Below are positions 1 to 9,345 of a DNA stretch of 45,498 bases, piece after piece. The notes beneath the pieces were generated by a model. The model did no database searches. It worked only from the letters and a program-made list of their open reading frames with translations, and was not told the DNA's origin. Source of the DNA: Tangfeifania diversioriginum. GTDB taxonomy: Bacteria > Bacteroidota > Bacteroidia > Bacteroidales > Prolixibacteraceae. The DNA lies in contig NZ_FQZE01000033.1 in NCBI RefSeq assembly GCF_900141875.1, positions 1 through 45,498 of the forward strand, in the 5' to 3' direction. How positions within the stretch are numbered: the stretch's first letter is position 1; each line of letters starts with the position of its first letter. The position numbers and the translations under genes were made by a program.

Positions 1-78
1 CAGACAATGGAATTATTAGTGAATTTTCAACCTGCTAATAACGGAGTTGAACAATGCCTATTAAAAATAAATCGTTAG
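1..78 (+). CDS. Possible 3' end of a gene cut by the window edge
   Basis: Frame 1 is open from the first base to a TAG at 76-78, giving 25 codons. This may be the C-terminus of a gene that starts outside the window. The stretch is too short to recognise a family, and an open frame of this length can occur by chance. Confidence 0.2.
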   Translation, partial: QTMELLVNFQPANNGVEQCLLKINR

Positions 79-114
79 TTTTTCAGCAAACCCTATATTA
101 ATTCCGGTTTCGAT

Positions 115-331
115 GAAAATAGGCCGCAGAACTGGAAGTTAGAAGCCAGCAAAATCCTGATGAAATCAGGATAAGCGCGCGGGCCTGAAAAAAATGCGGG
201 CCGGGGTAGGCGTGAACCGACTTTTAGGCTGAAGTAGCTGTAATATGAAAGCCGTTAAGAAAGTCGGGAGTGGGTGGAAGCTTATTTTTTTCTTGATTCT
301 TTTGTTACTTTTCTCATCTAAGGAGAAAAGT
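115..331. other. Hairpin-rich, GC-rich non-coding patch
   Basis: The patch contains a perfect hairpin (154-160 with 166-172), a longer stem (217-224 with 260-267) enclosing a smaller one (227-230 with 250-253), and a further hairpin (307-315 with 323-331). It is more GC-rich than its surroundings and has no convincing ORF. It resembles a structured RNA or a fragment of a mobile intron or repeat. A group II intron remnant was considered, but no domain V signature was found. The remainder of 332-872 is AT-rich and I see no gene in it; two short overlapping minus-strand frames at 358-553 have no recognisable features. Confidence 0.3.
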
Positions 332-872
332 TTAAAACAGAATTCATAAGAATATGGTTAACTATCGATTAAGCTGATAACTGCAAGTAAGATGTTTGTG
401 AATTCCATAAAAGCCCACCGGATTTTCAATGTGACCCATAAATAATGAAATTGCAAAACAGGAATCCCCAAAAAAGAAAAAAGAGGCAGAACAATATGGA
501 CGCTTTTTGAAGATGATTGATGATTTACAAACCCTATACACAAAACCAATCAAATTAAGAGTTCTACCCCTTTTGTTTCAAGGTATAAACAATAATGAAG
601 CCACATATTTTTTTTGCTGATTGTAAAACAGTTATCAGAAGACGTAAAATGAACTCTTTCCCAAAATGAAAAAGATTGTCCCAAATTTTTCATCTGTTCA
701 AGCACAAATCTGTATGATTTAGAGCATAGGAAATTAGTTGAACTTTGGAGTGACTAAATCTTCGAATACCCCGGGTTTTTATATTTTTGACGAATATTGA
801 AAAATAGTTCGTACTTAAAAATAAATGAACCTAAGTTTTTCAGCATAAAATCAATGTTTAACAGAGCATTAT

Positions 873-1796
873 ATGAAAAAACCTATAAATAGCAGCGGGT
901 TGCTTTTTGTGGTCGCTTTTTTTCTTTCTCAATCAATAAGCGGTCAGGATAAACTTTTTTTTGATCAGTTTATGTTTCATCCTCAGTTAATTAATCCTGC
1001 AGCCATTGGACAAAACGGGGATTTTGGGGCATTCGCTTATGGATATAATGATTTGGGTAAAGCCATTGAACCTGAATTTACTTACCTGTTGTCTGCCTAT
1101 ACCAGGTCTGTTGAAAATAAAATTGGATTTGGAATAAATGCAAAGTATGATGGATTTTGGATGGAAGATTTTTTACAGGTTTCAACCGATTTTTCCTATA
1201 ATTGGAATTTCAATTCGGAGAGTAGCCTTAATATTGGAATCAGGGGCGGTTATTTTAATTACAAAAATCCATTGACTGAATATGAAGTATTTGATGAACA
1301 CGACCCTCTGTTGGCTAATGATTTAGTTAAAAATTACCTTAAATTCGGATTGGGGATTCATTTTTCTACCAATACGTTTTTTGCTGGTATTTCGAGTCCG
1401 CAAACCCTCACATTTGATTTAACTGACAACTCGGAAAAAGCGGATAATTACATCTATACACCTTTTCCTGACCGATTATATTTTATGAGTGGGTACAAGA
1501 TTAAAGTTGTTGAAAAATTTGATGTACAACCAATTGTGTTGCTTAGTCTAATCCTGGATGGTAGCGATGAGCCTTTTTTCTATCATGCCTCAATTAATTT
1601 TCATTACGATGATAAATTATGGGTTGGTGCATCGCATCAATACAGAAAAACATTTGCTGTACATGCCCGGTGGAAATTTAAAAACGGTATTGGAATTGGA
1701 TATTCTTGCGTATTTAGAAATATAATGGAGAGTGGCAATTATAAATTTCCCACTGAACACGGTTTATCTTTAAGCTACGATTTAATGAAATTGTAG
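873..1796 (+). CDS. PorP/SprF-family type IX secretion system membrane protein
   Basis: This 307-residue protein has an N-terminal signal peptide (hydrophobic stretch about 9-23, then SGQDK). Just after it comes the family hallmark near residues 28-45, a phenylalanine-rich segment leading to FHPQLINPAAIG, which matches the usual 'YMFNPLLYNPAYAG' region of PorP/SprF proteins. Alternating amphipathic strands follow, and the end LSLSYDL is typical of an outer-membrane beta barrel. Family members anchor PorE/PorK-type complexes or work with gliding adhesins in Bacteroidota. It stands alone here, with no SprB-like giant protein beside it. The family is clear; a direct role in type IX secretion is inferred. 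Confidence 0.85.
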   Translation: MKKPINSSGLLFVVAFFLSQSISGQDKLFFDQFMFHPQLINPAAIGQNGDFGAFAYGYNDLGKAIEPEFTYLLSAYTRSVENKIGFGINAKYDGFWMEDFLQVSTDFSYNWNFNSESSLNIGIRGGYFNYKNPLTEYEVFDEHDPLLANDLVKNYLKFGLGIHFSTNTFFAGISSPQTLTFDLTDNSEKADNYIYTPFPDRLYFMSGYKIKVVEKFDVQPIVLLSLILDGSDEPFFYHASINFHYDDKLWVGASHQYRKTFAVHARWKFKNGIGIGYSCVFRNIMESGNYKFPTEHGLSLSYDLMKL

Positions 1797-2044
1797 TAAT
1801 TACTTCCCCTGTTCAAAATAGTAATTAAACCTGTTGCAGCATGGAGAATACAAATGCAGTGTGTCGTTTAAGCTGTAATTTAATACATTCTTCCGCTGTT
1901 TTAAAATCCAATTCTGCCAAAATTGAATTATATGTGTTTTACAGCATTAATTCTAAAATGCAAAGCTTTGCAGGCATTTGATTTTATGTAAGGTGTTGTT
2001 TCATTGGCGGAGATTATTCATATTTGTTTTTTTAATTCATAAAA

Positions 2045-3124
2045 ATGGAAAATTTGTATTGTCTGATTATGGCAGGGGGCTCGGGAACAAGGTTCTGGCC
2101 CCGGAGCAGAACGGTAAAACCCAAACAATACCTCGATATGTTTGGCGAAGGTTCGTTGCTGGAGTCAACCATTAAACGGTTTTCAACATTTACCGAAACT
2201 GATAATATTTACATTGTTTCCAATAAAAACCAGGCCACCGAACTGGAAAAACAAACGCCCGAGCTTCCCCGCGAAAACCTGATTTATGAGCCGGTTGGTA
2301 AAAACACTTTGCCCTGTATTGGCCTGGCAGCTTTGTTTGCCGAGAAAGAAAATCCGGAGGGAATTATGGTGGTTTCACCTTCTGATCATCTGGTGAACGA
2401 CCACGCATTATTTCGCGACACGGTGCTGGCTGCGTCCAAAATTGCCAGTGAAAAGGATGGAATTGTTACCATCGGCATAAGGCCAACATTTCCGGCAACA
2501 GGCTACGGATATGTAAAAACAGCCGAAGACATTACGGGTTCTGAAACAATCAGGCAGTTTAAAGTTGACCGGTTCGTGGAGAAACCGCAGCTCAAAACGG
2601 CCAAAACTTACCTGGAAGATGGCGGATACTTCTGGAACAGCGGATTGTTTGTCTTCAAGGTATCGGTTTTTTTGGAAGCCGTCAGGGAGTTTGCACCCGC
2701 TTTGTACAGCGATTTACGGAAAATTCAGGCAGTCATTGGCAAGCCTTCATATCCGCAAACGCTGGATGAAATCTATAGGGCAGTTGAAAGTATTTCAGTT
2801 GATTATGGCATAATGGAACATGCCCGGAATATTTACATGGTGGAAGGAAATTTCGACTGGAATGATTTGGGAAGCTGGCAATCGGTTTACCAGGAAGAAG
2901 AGAAGGATGAAAACGGGAATGCTTCAAATGGCGAATCAATTTTTCTGGATGCCAAAAATTCGTATGTTTTTACCGATGAAGGCCTGGTTGCACTGGTGGG
3001 GCTCGACGATGTTATCGTGGTGCGCGACGGAAATGCAACCCTGGTTTGCAAAAAAGAGAATGCCCAGGATGTGAAAAAGATAGTTGATCAGCTTAAAGCA
3101 GAAAATAGAAACCATTTTCTTTAA
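2045..3124 (+). CDS. manC: Mannose-1-phosphate guanylyltransferase
   Basis: The enzyme makes GDP-mannose from GTP and mannose 1-phosphate, the precursor of mannose and fucose in glycans. The nucleotidyltransferase signature MAGGSGTRFWPRSR is at residues 9-22. PSDH at 112-115, TGYGYV at 152-157, VEKP at 178-181, WNSG at 197-200 and FDWNDLGSW at 270-278 complete the family pattern. At 359 residues it is the short form, without the C-terminal phosphomannose isomerase domain. The next gene is a fucose permease, which suggests a fucose/mannose theme. The ATG at 2045 places the P-loop-like motif at the usual distance from the N-terminus, so I prefer it. Confidence 0.95.
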   Translation: MENLYCLIMAGGSGTRFWPRSRTVKPKQYLDMFGEGSLLESTIKRFSTFTETDNIYIVSNKNQATELEKQTPELPRENLIYEPVGKNTLPCIGLAALFAEKENPEGIMVVSPSDHLVNDHALFRDTVLAASKIASEKDGIVTIGIRPTFPATGYGYVKTAEDITGSETIRQFKVDRFVEKPQLKTAKTYLEDGGYFWNSGLFVFKVSVFLEAVREFAPALYSDLRKIQAVIGKPSYPQTLDEIYRAVESISVDYGIMEHARNIYMVEGNFDWNDLGSWQSVYQEEEKDENGNASNGESIFLDAKNSYVFTDEGLVALVGLDDVIVVRDGNATLVCKKENAQDVKKIVDQLKAENRNHFL

Positions 3125-3147
3125 AATTTCCACAAGAAATATGGCAA

Positions 3148-3172
3148 AACCGGTTACTACAGGTTACCGGTT
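3148..3172. terminator. Inverted repeat between manC and fucP
   Basis: Seven-base perfect arms (AACCGGT/ACCGGTT) flank an 11-base loop just after manC. On the plus strand the stem is followed by A residues rather than a T-run. It may therefore be a weak terminator or an RNA-stabilising hairpin. Confidence 0.3.
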
Positions 3173-3226
3173 AAAAAACTAATCTACACTTTAGGATTTT
3201 TAAAATATTGGATTAAAACTGATAAA

Positions 3227-4537
3227 ATGAAACAATCGAACAAACCAGTCGTTTCAAAAAAAGTAGTACTGCCTTTTATATTGATTACCAGTTTATTTGC
3301 CCTGTGGGGGTTTGCCAACGACCTTACCAATCCAATGGTCGCTGCGTTCCAAACCATTATGGAAACATCTAATGCCAGAGCTGCGCTGGTACAATTTGCA
3401 TTTTACGGCGGCTATGCCACAATGGCCATTCCGGCAGCACTTTTTGTAAAACGCTACAGCTATAAAAAAGGAATATTGGTTGGCCTGGCCCTTTATGCTG
3501 TTGGGGCGCTGCTGTTTTTCCCGGCAGCGCAGTTCGAGATTTTCGAATTTTTTCTGGTTTCTTACTACATCTTAACCTTTGGTCTGGCATTTCTGGAAAC
3601 CACCGCCAATCCGTACATTCTGGCTATGGGAGATCCGGAAACTGCAACCCGGCGGCTGAACCTTGCTCAGTCGTTTAACCCGTTAGGATCGTTGCTGGGG
3701 ATGTTTGTGGCTTCAAAGTTTATTTTAACCCACCTGGAATCTGACCGGAGAGATGCTGCGGGCGATTTGATTTTCCCCACGCTTTCGGAAGCCCAGCAAG
3801 CCGCAATCCGTACCAACGACCTGGAGATAATCCGCGATCCGTACATTATTTTAGGCTTTTTTGTAATTTTAATGTTTATCCTGATTTTGTTGTCGAAAAT
3901 GCCCAAACGTGAAGATGCTGACCATACCATCAGAGCGATTGATTCATTCAAACGATTGGTTAAAAATGTAAGGTACCGCGAAGGTGTTATTGCCCAGGTT
4001 TTTTACGTGGGCGTGCAAATTATGTGCTGGACATTTATCATTCATTATGCTGATAACCTGGGGATTCCAAAAGCCACAGCCCAGAATTACAACATTGTGG
4101 CCATGGTTATTTTCCTGTCGAGCCGCTTCATCAGTACAGCGCTGATGAAATATTTCAATTCGCGCAGATTACTCATGATTTTTGCAATTGGCGGAATGAT
4201 AACAACAACCGGTGTCATTCTCATTCAGGGGATGGCAGGTTTGTATTTGCTTGTTGCCACTTCCGCTTTTATGTCGCTGATGTTTCCCACTATTTACGGT
4301 ATTGCCCTCGATGGATTGGGCGACGATTCCACGCTCGGTGCAGCGGGGCTGGTAATGGCCATTGTTGGCGGAGCTTTGATGCCACCTCTGCAGGGTGCCA
4401 TTATTGATTTGGGCAGGGTGGGGTGGCTGCCTGCCGTTAATTTTTCTTTTATCCTCCCGTTTATTAGCTTTGTAGTAATAGCAGTTTATGGTTACCGAAC
4501 GTTGAAAGTTCATCCAAAAATGGAATTTAAAAACTAA
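3227..4537 (+). CDS. fucP: L-fucose:H+ symporter, FucP-type MFS transporter
   Basis: This 436-residue inner-membrane permease has about 12 hydrophobic segments. It carries FucP family signatures: WGFANDLTNPMV at about 27-38, with D32 matching the proton-coupling aspartate of E. coli FucP, and FLETTANPYIL at about 122-132, with E124 matching the second key acidic residue. It most likely imports L-fucose or a related hexose by proton symport. The family also includes glucose/galactose transporters, so the substrate is less certain than the family. It lies 102 bases after manC, and its stop codon is 4 bases before the next small gene. Confidence 0.88.
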   Translation: MKQSNKPVVSKKVVLPFILITSLFALWGFANDLTNPMVAAFQTIMETSNARAALVQFAFYGGYATMAIPAALFVKRYSYKKGILVGLALYAVGALLFFPAAQFEIFEFFLVSYYILTFGLAFLETTANPYILAMGDPETATRRLNLAQSFNPLGSLLGMFVASKFILTHLESDRRDAAGDLIFPTLSEAQQAAIRTNDLEIIRDPYIILGFFVILMFILILLSKMPKREDADHTIRAIDSFKRLVKNVRYREGVIAQVFYVGVQIMCWTFIIHYADNLGIPKATAQNYNIVAMVIFLSSRFISTALMKYFNSRRLLMIFAIGGMITTTGVILIQGMAGLYLLVATSAFMSLMFPTIYGIALDGLGDDSTLGAAGLVMAIVGGALMPPLQGAIIDLGRVGWLPAVNFSFILPFISFVVIAVYGYRTLKVHPKMEFKN

Positions 4538-4541
4538 AATT

Positions 4542-4739
4542 ATGAGTTATATTACAGTTAAAAAAGCGGATAATTTAAAGGATTTAGAAGAGTTGAAAAG
4601 GCGGCTGGAGGCAATTGGCGTTAACTGCAGGATAAAAAAAGAGAAGCCCAATCAGGTGACTAATGCTGTTCCATCGCCACTCGCCGAACTGCAGGTTGCC
4701 GAATCTGATATGCGAAAAGCCAAAGACATTTTGTCTTGA
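4542..4739 (+). CDS. DUF2007-like small protein
   Basis: This 65-residue soluble protein begins 4 bases after fucP. It has the DUF2007 'putative signal-transducing protein' pattern: an N-terminal strand, a helix with LEELKRRLEAIGVNCRIK, then PSPLAELQVAESDMRKAKDIL. Its layout matches the first 68 residues of the protein at 6073-6483, so the two are paralogues flanking the antiporter. The biochemical role of the family is unknown. The segments LEAIGVNC and LQVAESD are the diagnostic parts. Confidence 0.75.
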   Translation: MSYITVKKADNLKDLEELKRRLEAIGVNCRIKKEKPNQVTNAVPSPLAELQVAESDMRKAKDILS

Positions 4740-4819
4740 TTTGGGGCCATATTGAAAAAACTAATATCTTCTCTTTTTGTTAACTTTATCGACAATTAAA
4801 TTTAGCTAAGAGTGCAATT

Positions 4820-6061
4820 ATGGATGCATATATATTTATTATCATAATTTGTGCAATAGTAATTGTATCTTTTATATTTAATATAATTTCCAGGAAAACC
4901 AATATCCCAAGCGTTTTATTGTTGATGGGACTTGGGGTAGGCATGCAGCAAATTTTGTTGAATTACGATTTTGCCCCTGATTTTTCCAGTCCGCTGGAAA
5001 TTTTAGGTATAATTGGGGTAATAATGATTGTGCTGGAAGCTGCACTCGATTTGGAGCTAAAGCGTGAAAAATGGCCTGTAATCTGGAAATCATTTCTCAT
5101 TGCATTTATTTCGCTGGTGGTTACGTCACTGGCCATTTCATTTTTCATCCGGCTCTTTTTTACTGATATTGGTTTTCTTTCGGCCATTGTTTATGCCATT
5201 CCTCTTTCTGTTTTAAGTAGCTCAGTTATAATTCCGAGTGTTACAAATATTAGTAGGTACAAGAAAGAATTTTTAACCTACGAGGGTACTTTTTCCGATA
5301 TCCTTGGAATAATGGTGTTTTACATGATTGTTGAAAACCTTGATGTTGATGGGGTAAATGAACTTGCATTTGCTGTTGGCGGGAATATCATTATCACGGT
5401 TGCCGTTTCTGTTATTCTGAGCTATGTGCTGCTGTATCTCATTCAGAATATAAAAGGGAGCGCCCGTTTCTTTCTGTTTTTGTCGGTGCTGGTGTTGCTG
5501 TATTCTGTGGGTAAATTACTGCATCTCTCATCGCTGATAATGATTCTGATGTTCGGTATTTTGCTCCGGAATCATAAGGTTGTGCTGTTTCGGCAACTGG
5601 AAGTCTGGCTGAACGATAAAAAGATAAAAAGTGTTTTCAATGAATTCAATATGATTATCAACGAAACATCGTTTTTGGTTCGTACACTTTTTTTCGTTGT
5701 TTTTGGAATTACTTTACCGCTTGAAACGTTGCTCAGCAGTTATGTGTGGCTCATCAGCGGAATATTTCTGCTGGTGTCCTATCTGTTACGGTTTCTGCTC
5801 TATTATATTTTTGAAAAAAGAAACATTGCATCACAGGTTTTTATTGCCCCGCGCGGGCTAATTTCCATTCTGTTATTTTTTGCTATTCCCGAATCGCTCC
5901 GGCGCGAGGGTTTTGAGAGCGGGGTGTTGTTTGTAGTAATTATTGCAACCGGCCTAATTATGGCCATATCGTTAATTGCCACGCGGAAAGAAAAAGATCA
6001 GGATGGCATAAACACTGCAGCAGCAGAAACAAATTTGGGCGAAAACGAAAGATTACCTTAA
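4820..6061 (+). CDS. Cation:proton antiporter (CPA1/NhaP-like)
   Basis: This 413-residue integral membrane protein has about 12 hydrophobic segments from residue 1 to about 390 and a short hydrophilic tail. The motif region SRKTNIPSVLLLMGLGVG near 24-41 is typical of the Na+/H+ exchanger fold, as is the later APRGLISILLFFAIP. It should exchange Na+ or K+ for H+ across the inner membrane. Unlike many relatives it has no TrkA-type regulatory domain. It is enclosed by two DUF2007-like genes (81 bases before, 12 bases after), which suggests co-expression and perhaps a regulatory link. Confidence 0.88.
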   Translation: MDAYIFIIIICAIVIVSFIFNIISRKTNIPSVLLLMGLGVGMQQILLNYDFAPDFSSPLEILGIIGVIMIVLEAALDLELKREKWPVIWKSFLIAFISLVVTSLAISFFIRLFFTDIGFLSAIVYAIPLSVLSSSVIIPSVTNISRYKKEFLTYEGTFSDILGIMVFYMIVENLDVDGVNELAFAVGGNIIITVAVSVILSYVLLYLIQNIKGSARFFLFLSVLVLLYSVGKLLHLSSLIMILMFGILLRNHKVVLFRQLEVWLNDKKIKSVFNEFNMIINETSFLVRTLFFVVFGITLPLETLLSSYVWLISGIFLLVSYLLRFLLYYIFEKRNIASQVFIAPRGLISILLFFAIPESLRREGFESGVLFVVIIATGLIMAISLIATRKEKDQDGINTAAAETNLGENERLP

Positions 6062-6072
6062 AAACGAATGAG

Positions 6073-6483
6073 ATGAAATTTGTAACAATTAAAGAATCGC
6101 ACTATCAAAATGATTTGATTGTGCTGAAAAGCCGGCTGGAGTCGGAAGAAATTGAGTGCCGCCTGAAAAACGAACTCACCACGCAGGTTTTAAATCACAT
6201 TCCCTCGTTTCTGGTGGAGTTGCAAGTGCCTGAAGATAAGGTTGACCACGCCAGAAATATTATGATTGAAACAGGAGAAATGGAAACTCCGGAAACGCTG
6301 GTCAAATGTCCGGAATGTCACTCGCAAAATGTTGGTTTGAAAATGGATTTCGGGACGCGCATTAAACTATTTTTTATGTTTATTGGAAGTGCATTATTAT
6401 TCACCGCACCCAATCCTCAGAAACTTTTAAATAAAAGTCAGTTTGAGTGCCGTGAATGCGGCCACAAATTTAAAAATGCGTAG
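6073..6483 (+). CDS. DUF2007 domain protein with membrane segment and zinc ribbon
   Basis: The protein has 136 residues. Residues 1-68 form a DUF2007 domain with the same arrangement as the 65-residue protein upstream. A zinc-ribbon pair follows, C79/C82 with C126/C129, interrupted by a probable transmembrane helix at about 98-112. The cysteine pairs would lie on either side of that hydrophobic stretch, so the 'ribbon' may fold around a hairpin or the stretch may be buried rather than membrane-spanning. The gene lies 12 bases after the antiporter and is probably in the same operon. Its function is unknown. Confidence 0.75.
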   Translation: MKFVTIKESHYQNDLIVLKSRLESEEIECRLKNELTTQVLNHIPSFLVELQVPEDKVDHARNIMIETGEMETPETLVKCPECHSQNVGLKMDFGTRIKLFFMFIGSALLFTAPNPQKLLNKSQFECRECGHKFKNA

Positions 6484-6503
6484 TAACCTTAACCTGTTGT
6501 TTG

Positions 6504-7463
6504 TTAAACCTCCCGGGTAAATGCATCCCGTATCATTTCCAGGCTTTTGGGCACGGCTGTCATCGGGTCTTCCTCGCCTTCGAATTCAACCGAAACATAT
6601 CCCCGGTAATTTACTTTTTTGAAAATTTCGGCTACCCGCGGGTAATCAATGTCGAGGGTGTACCATTTGCCTCCGCCAAAATAGGTTTTTGCCTGAATGA
6701 GAAACGTTTTCGGGGCCATCATTTCCAGTTGTTCGTACTGGCGTTCCAGAAAGTTTCCGGTGTCGGATGTGATTTGCAGCCACGGTGAATCGATGGCATT
6801 AACGATGCGCAACACTCCTTCGGCTGTTCGGCCAAGTCCCCAGTGATTTTCGAGGCCCAACACAACCCCGCATTTTTCGGCGGTGGGAATGCATTGTTCA
6901 ATGGCATCAATCACCCATTTAAAACCTTCGTCTTCGGTGTGGCCTTCCAAAACCGGCTCAATTCCTTTGTTGTCCATTAATTCATCGAAATTACCGCTTG
7001 TGCCCCACCTTCCGGTGTTCAGGCGCATGGTTGGGATTCCAAGTTTGTAGGCCAGTTCAATCTGGTGAATTGTTTTTTCAACTTCCGACTGCCGTTTTTC
7101 TTTTTCGGGAAAAACATAGCCCTGATGGGTGGAAAAGCCCATTATGTCGAGACCGGCATGAAAAGCCTGACGTTTTAGCTTTTGCAGGTAGCTGTTTTCT
7201 TCCGACTGCATTTGCACCAGTAAAAACTCGATGCCGTCGAATCCCATTTGGGCTGCTTTTTCTATGCAATCTTCAATGGGGGCATTTTCTTTTGGGCCGT
7301 TAAACTGCCAAAACGAATAGCTGGAAACGCCAATTGGGTTTCGCTCAATTTTTTTTCCCGCTGTTTTTTTCTGATTTTGTGCCTGTACGCCTGATCCTGC
7401 AATTCCTGCGCCAGCCAGTGCCAATGCCGAATTGCGAATAAAGTTTCTTCTATTGTTCTTCAT
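6504..7463 (-). CDS. Secreted sugar phosphate isomerase/epimerase-like TIM-barrel protein
   Basis: I chose the ATG at 7461-7463, which gives 319 residues. The N-terminus then reads MKNNRRNFIRN followed by an alanine/glycine-rich hydrophobic stretch and VQAQ, i.e. a Tat-like signal peptide (RRNFIR). The body matches the xylose isomerase-like TIM barrel (AP endonuclease 2 family). It contains NPIGVSSYSFWQF, GFDGIEFLLVQ, GLENHWGLGRTAEG, ITSDTGNFLE and YVSVEFEGEEDP; the conserved E, D and H residues in these would bind the metal. Such proteins are common in Bacteroidota carbohydrate loci. The reaction cannot be told from sequence. Confidence 0.82.
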   Translation of the reverse strand: MKNNRRNFIRNSALALAGAGIAGSGVQAQNQKKTAGKKIERNPIGVSSYSFWQFNGPKENAPIEDCIEKAAQMGFDGIEFLLVQMQSEENSYLQKLKRQAFHAGLDIMGFSTHQGYVFPEKEKRQSEVEKTIHQIELAYKLGIPTMRLNTGRWGTSGNFDELMDNKGIEPVLEGHTEDEGFKWVIDAIEQCIPTAEKCGVVLGLENHWGLGRTAEGVLRIVNAIDSPWLQITSDTGNFLERQYEQLEMMAPKTFLIQAKTYFGGGKWYTLDIDYPRVAEIFKKVNYRGYVSVEFEGEEDPMTAVPKSLEMIRDAFTREV

Positions 7464-7473
7464 TTTTATAAAA

Positions 7474-8178
7474 TTAATAGGACTGCATTTGCTTGTCAAC
7501 TTCTTTTTTGATGCATTTAAGCAGTTTAATGTCAATATGTTCAGAATAAATACGAATCATATCGGTAACATGATTATCGATTAAAAATCCGCCCATGGCA
7601 CCGTCAAAAATTTTGCAATTTCCGTTGTTCCACACATCGTGCATCAAACTGTCAAAATTTTCATAGTCCAGTCGTTTTTCCACGGTGATGTATCCCTCGT
7701 TTGGAAGTTCTTTGTCAAAATAAATTCCTTCCTCTTTTTTCTCAAGGGTGAAACATTTATTGACGGTCACCAGTGCTTCCGGTTCCATGCTTATTTTTCG
7801 TGCGAACTTCATTCCCAGTTTCAGGAAACATTCCTGGAGCATTTTTAGGTGTTCGTAGTCGGGAAAATTGCGGATGCGAATGGCCGGATAACGGTGCGTT
7901 TTAAACTGGATTTGAGCACTGGCAGTGTTGACCCTGTTTCGTTCACAAATATCAATATTTTGGGTGAAACGAAGCGCCTCTTCCAGCGTGTAAAATCTAT
8001 CGGTAAAAAGGAAGAGGGAATTGGGCTGAAGCGTTTCCGGAACACGCCCGTAATAATTGGCATATGGTAAGTTCGCTTCTGCCACATAGGTATGTTCAAG
8101 TGTGTCGTTTTTCAGCCTTACCAACGATTCTTTTTTGGTTATGGAGCCACAGACTTTTAATGTTTTTTCTGATTTCAT
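7474..8178 (-). CDS. Conserved protein of unknown function
   Basis: This 234-residue soluble protein has no signal peptide and no family I can name. It is rich in charged residues and aromatic positions, with segments such as HTYVAEANLPYANYYGRVP near residues 29-47 and FDGAMGGFLIDNHVTDMIR near the C-terminus. Its stop lies 10 bases upstream of the TIM-barrel gene start, so the two are probably co-transcribed. The long uninterrupted frame and Bacteroidota-like codon use support a real gene. Confidence 0.7.
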   Translation of the reverse strand: MKSEKTLKVCGSITKKESLVRLKNDTLEHTYVAEANLPYANYYGRVPETLQPNSLFLFTDRFYTLEEALRFTQNIDICERNRVNTASAQIQFKTHRYPAIRIRNFPDYEHLKMLQECFLKLGMKFARKISMEPEALVTVNKCFTLEKKEEGIYFDKELPNEGYITVEKRLDYENFDSLMHDVWNNGNCKIFDGAMGGFLIDNHVTDMIRIYSEHIDIKLLKCIKKEVDKQMQSY

Positions 8179-8283
8179 CTTTCAAAGAATTTAAGATTTT
8201 CAGTTTATTACTGATACTTTATAAATTCATTGAAAGTTACGGGAAAAGCATTCTTTTAAATATGTTTTATAAAAGCATTTGTT

Positions 8284-9345
8284 TTATTTCCATATTTTTC
8301 GTTCGTCGAGGGCACGTCTGTACCTCGCTGCATTTCGGTTGTGTTCCGAAAGCGTAACAGCAAAGTTGTGGTATCCTGAAAAATCCTCACGGGCGCTCAT
8401 ATACATATAGTTGTGGTCTTCGTAATTGAGTACGGCTTCCAGCGATGCAATTTCCGGAAAATTGATGGGGCCGGGGGGAAGTCCGGCATGTTTGTAAGTA
8501 TTGTATGGCGAATCAATTTCGAGGTGTTTGTTCAGTATTCTTCGCAGTGAAAAATCGCCAACCGCAAATTTCACGGTGGGGTCGGCCTGCAGGGCAACTC
8601 CTCTTTGCAGCCGGTTGATATACAATCCTGCTACCCGTTCAAATTCCTCTGCTTTCGCGGTTTCTGCCTGCACAATGGAAGCCAGTATGGAAACCTCCAC
8701 CGGTGATAACCCTATTTCAGCTGCTTTTTCCCTTCTGGCGGAATCCCAGAAACGTTCGTATTCTTGTTTCATGCGTTGTGCAAACGCATCGGCCGAAGTT
8801 GTCCAGTAAAGTTCGTAAGTATTGGGAATAAACATGGCCTTAAATGTTTCAGGTGTGAATCCCCACTCTTCAATTTTAAGGGTGTCGTTAAACAGGTTTA
8901 AAACAGAAAGGGAATCGGCCTGGATGTAGCGGCTCACTTTGCCGGCCAGATCTTCTTTGAAACGAACATTATTGAAGGTCAGTTCCAGCGGCTCTTGTAT
9001 TCCGCCGCGTAATTTATTCACTATCTGATTGGTATTTTCACCTTTTTTGAAAAGATACCGGCCCGGTTTGATGGCATCGTTGTAATTTTTCTTTTTCGAA
9101 ACCCACCTGAAGGCTTTGTAATTTTCCAGAATGTGGTGGTGTTGCAGGGTGTCGATAACAGCATCGAACGAAGCATTTTCGGGAATGATTACCGCATTTT
9201 CGGTTTTTACATTTTCTTCAAACACATACCTGTACAACTGATAACCACGGCCGGCAACTATTAAAAAAGCTATTGAAAAGAAGATGATTATAAATTTCCC
9301 GATTTTGGGAAACAGCATTATTTTATTTTTTTTATCCAAAGTCAT
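8284..9345 (-). CDS. mltG: Endolytic transglycosylase MltG (YceG family)
   Basis: This 353-residue inner-membrane enzyme cleaves nascent peptidoglycan and helps end glycan strand synthesis. It has one transmembrane helix at about 15-31, then a LysM-like region (PENASFDAVIDTLQ, IKPGRYLFKKGENTNQIVNKL). The catalytic domain contains FIPNTYELYWTTS and the active-site segment LASIVQAETAKAEE, with E228 as the expected catalytic glutamate, followed by INRLQRGVALQADPTV and GLPPGPINFPEIASLEAVLNY-type residues. Length and motif order are normal for the family. An internal ATG at 9318 is an alternative start. Confidence 0.93.
   Translation of the reverse strand: MTLDKKNKIMLFPKIGKFIIIFFSIAFLIVAGRGYQLYRYVFEENVKTENAVIIPENASFDAVIDTLQHHHILENYKAFRWVSKKKNYNDAIKPGRYLFKKGENTNQIVNKLRGGIQEPLELTFNNVRFKEDLAGKVSRYIQADSLSVLNLFNDTLKIEEWGFTPETFKAMFIPNTYELYWTTSADAFAQRMKQEYERFWDSARREKAAEIGLSPVEVSILASIVQAETAKAEEFERVAGLYINRLQRGVALQADPTVKFAVGDFSLRRILNKHLEIDSPYNTYKHAGLPPGPINFPEIASLEAVLNYEDHNYMYMSAREDFSGYHNFAVTLSEHNRNAARYRRALDERKIWK

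Noticed and set aside
358-553. Two overlapping 63-codon minus-strand frames near the left edge
   Set aside because: AT-rich sequence with low-complexity Phe/Ser/Leu products and no neighbours or start context; probably chance.
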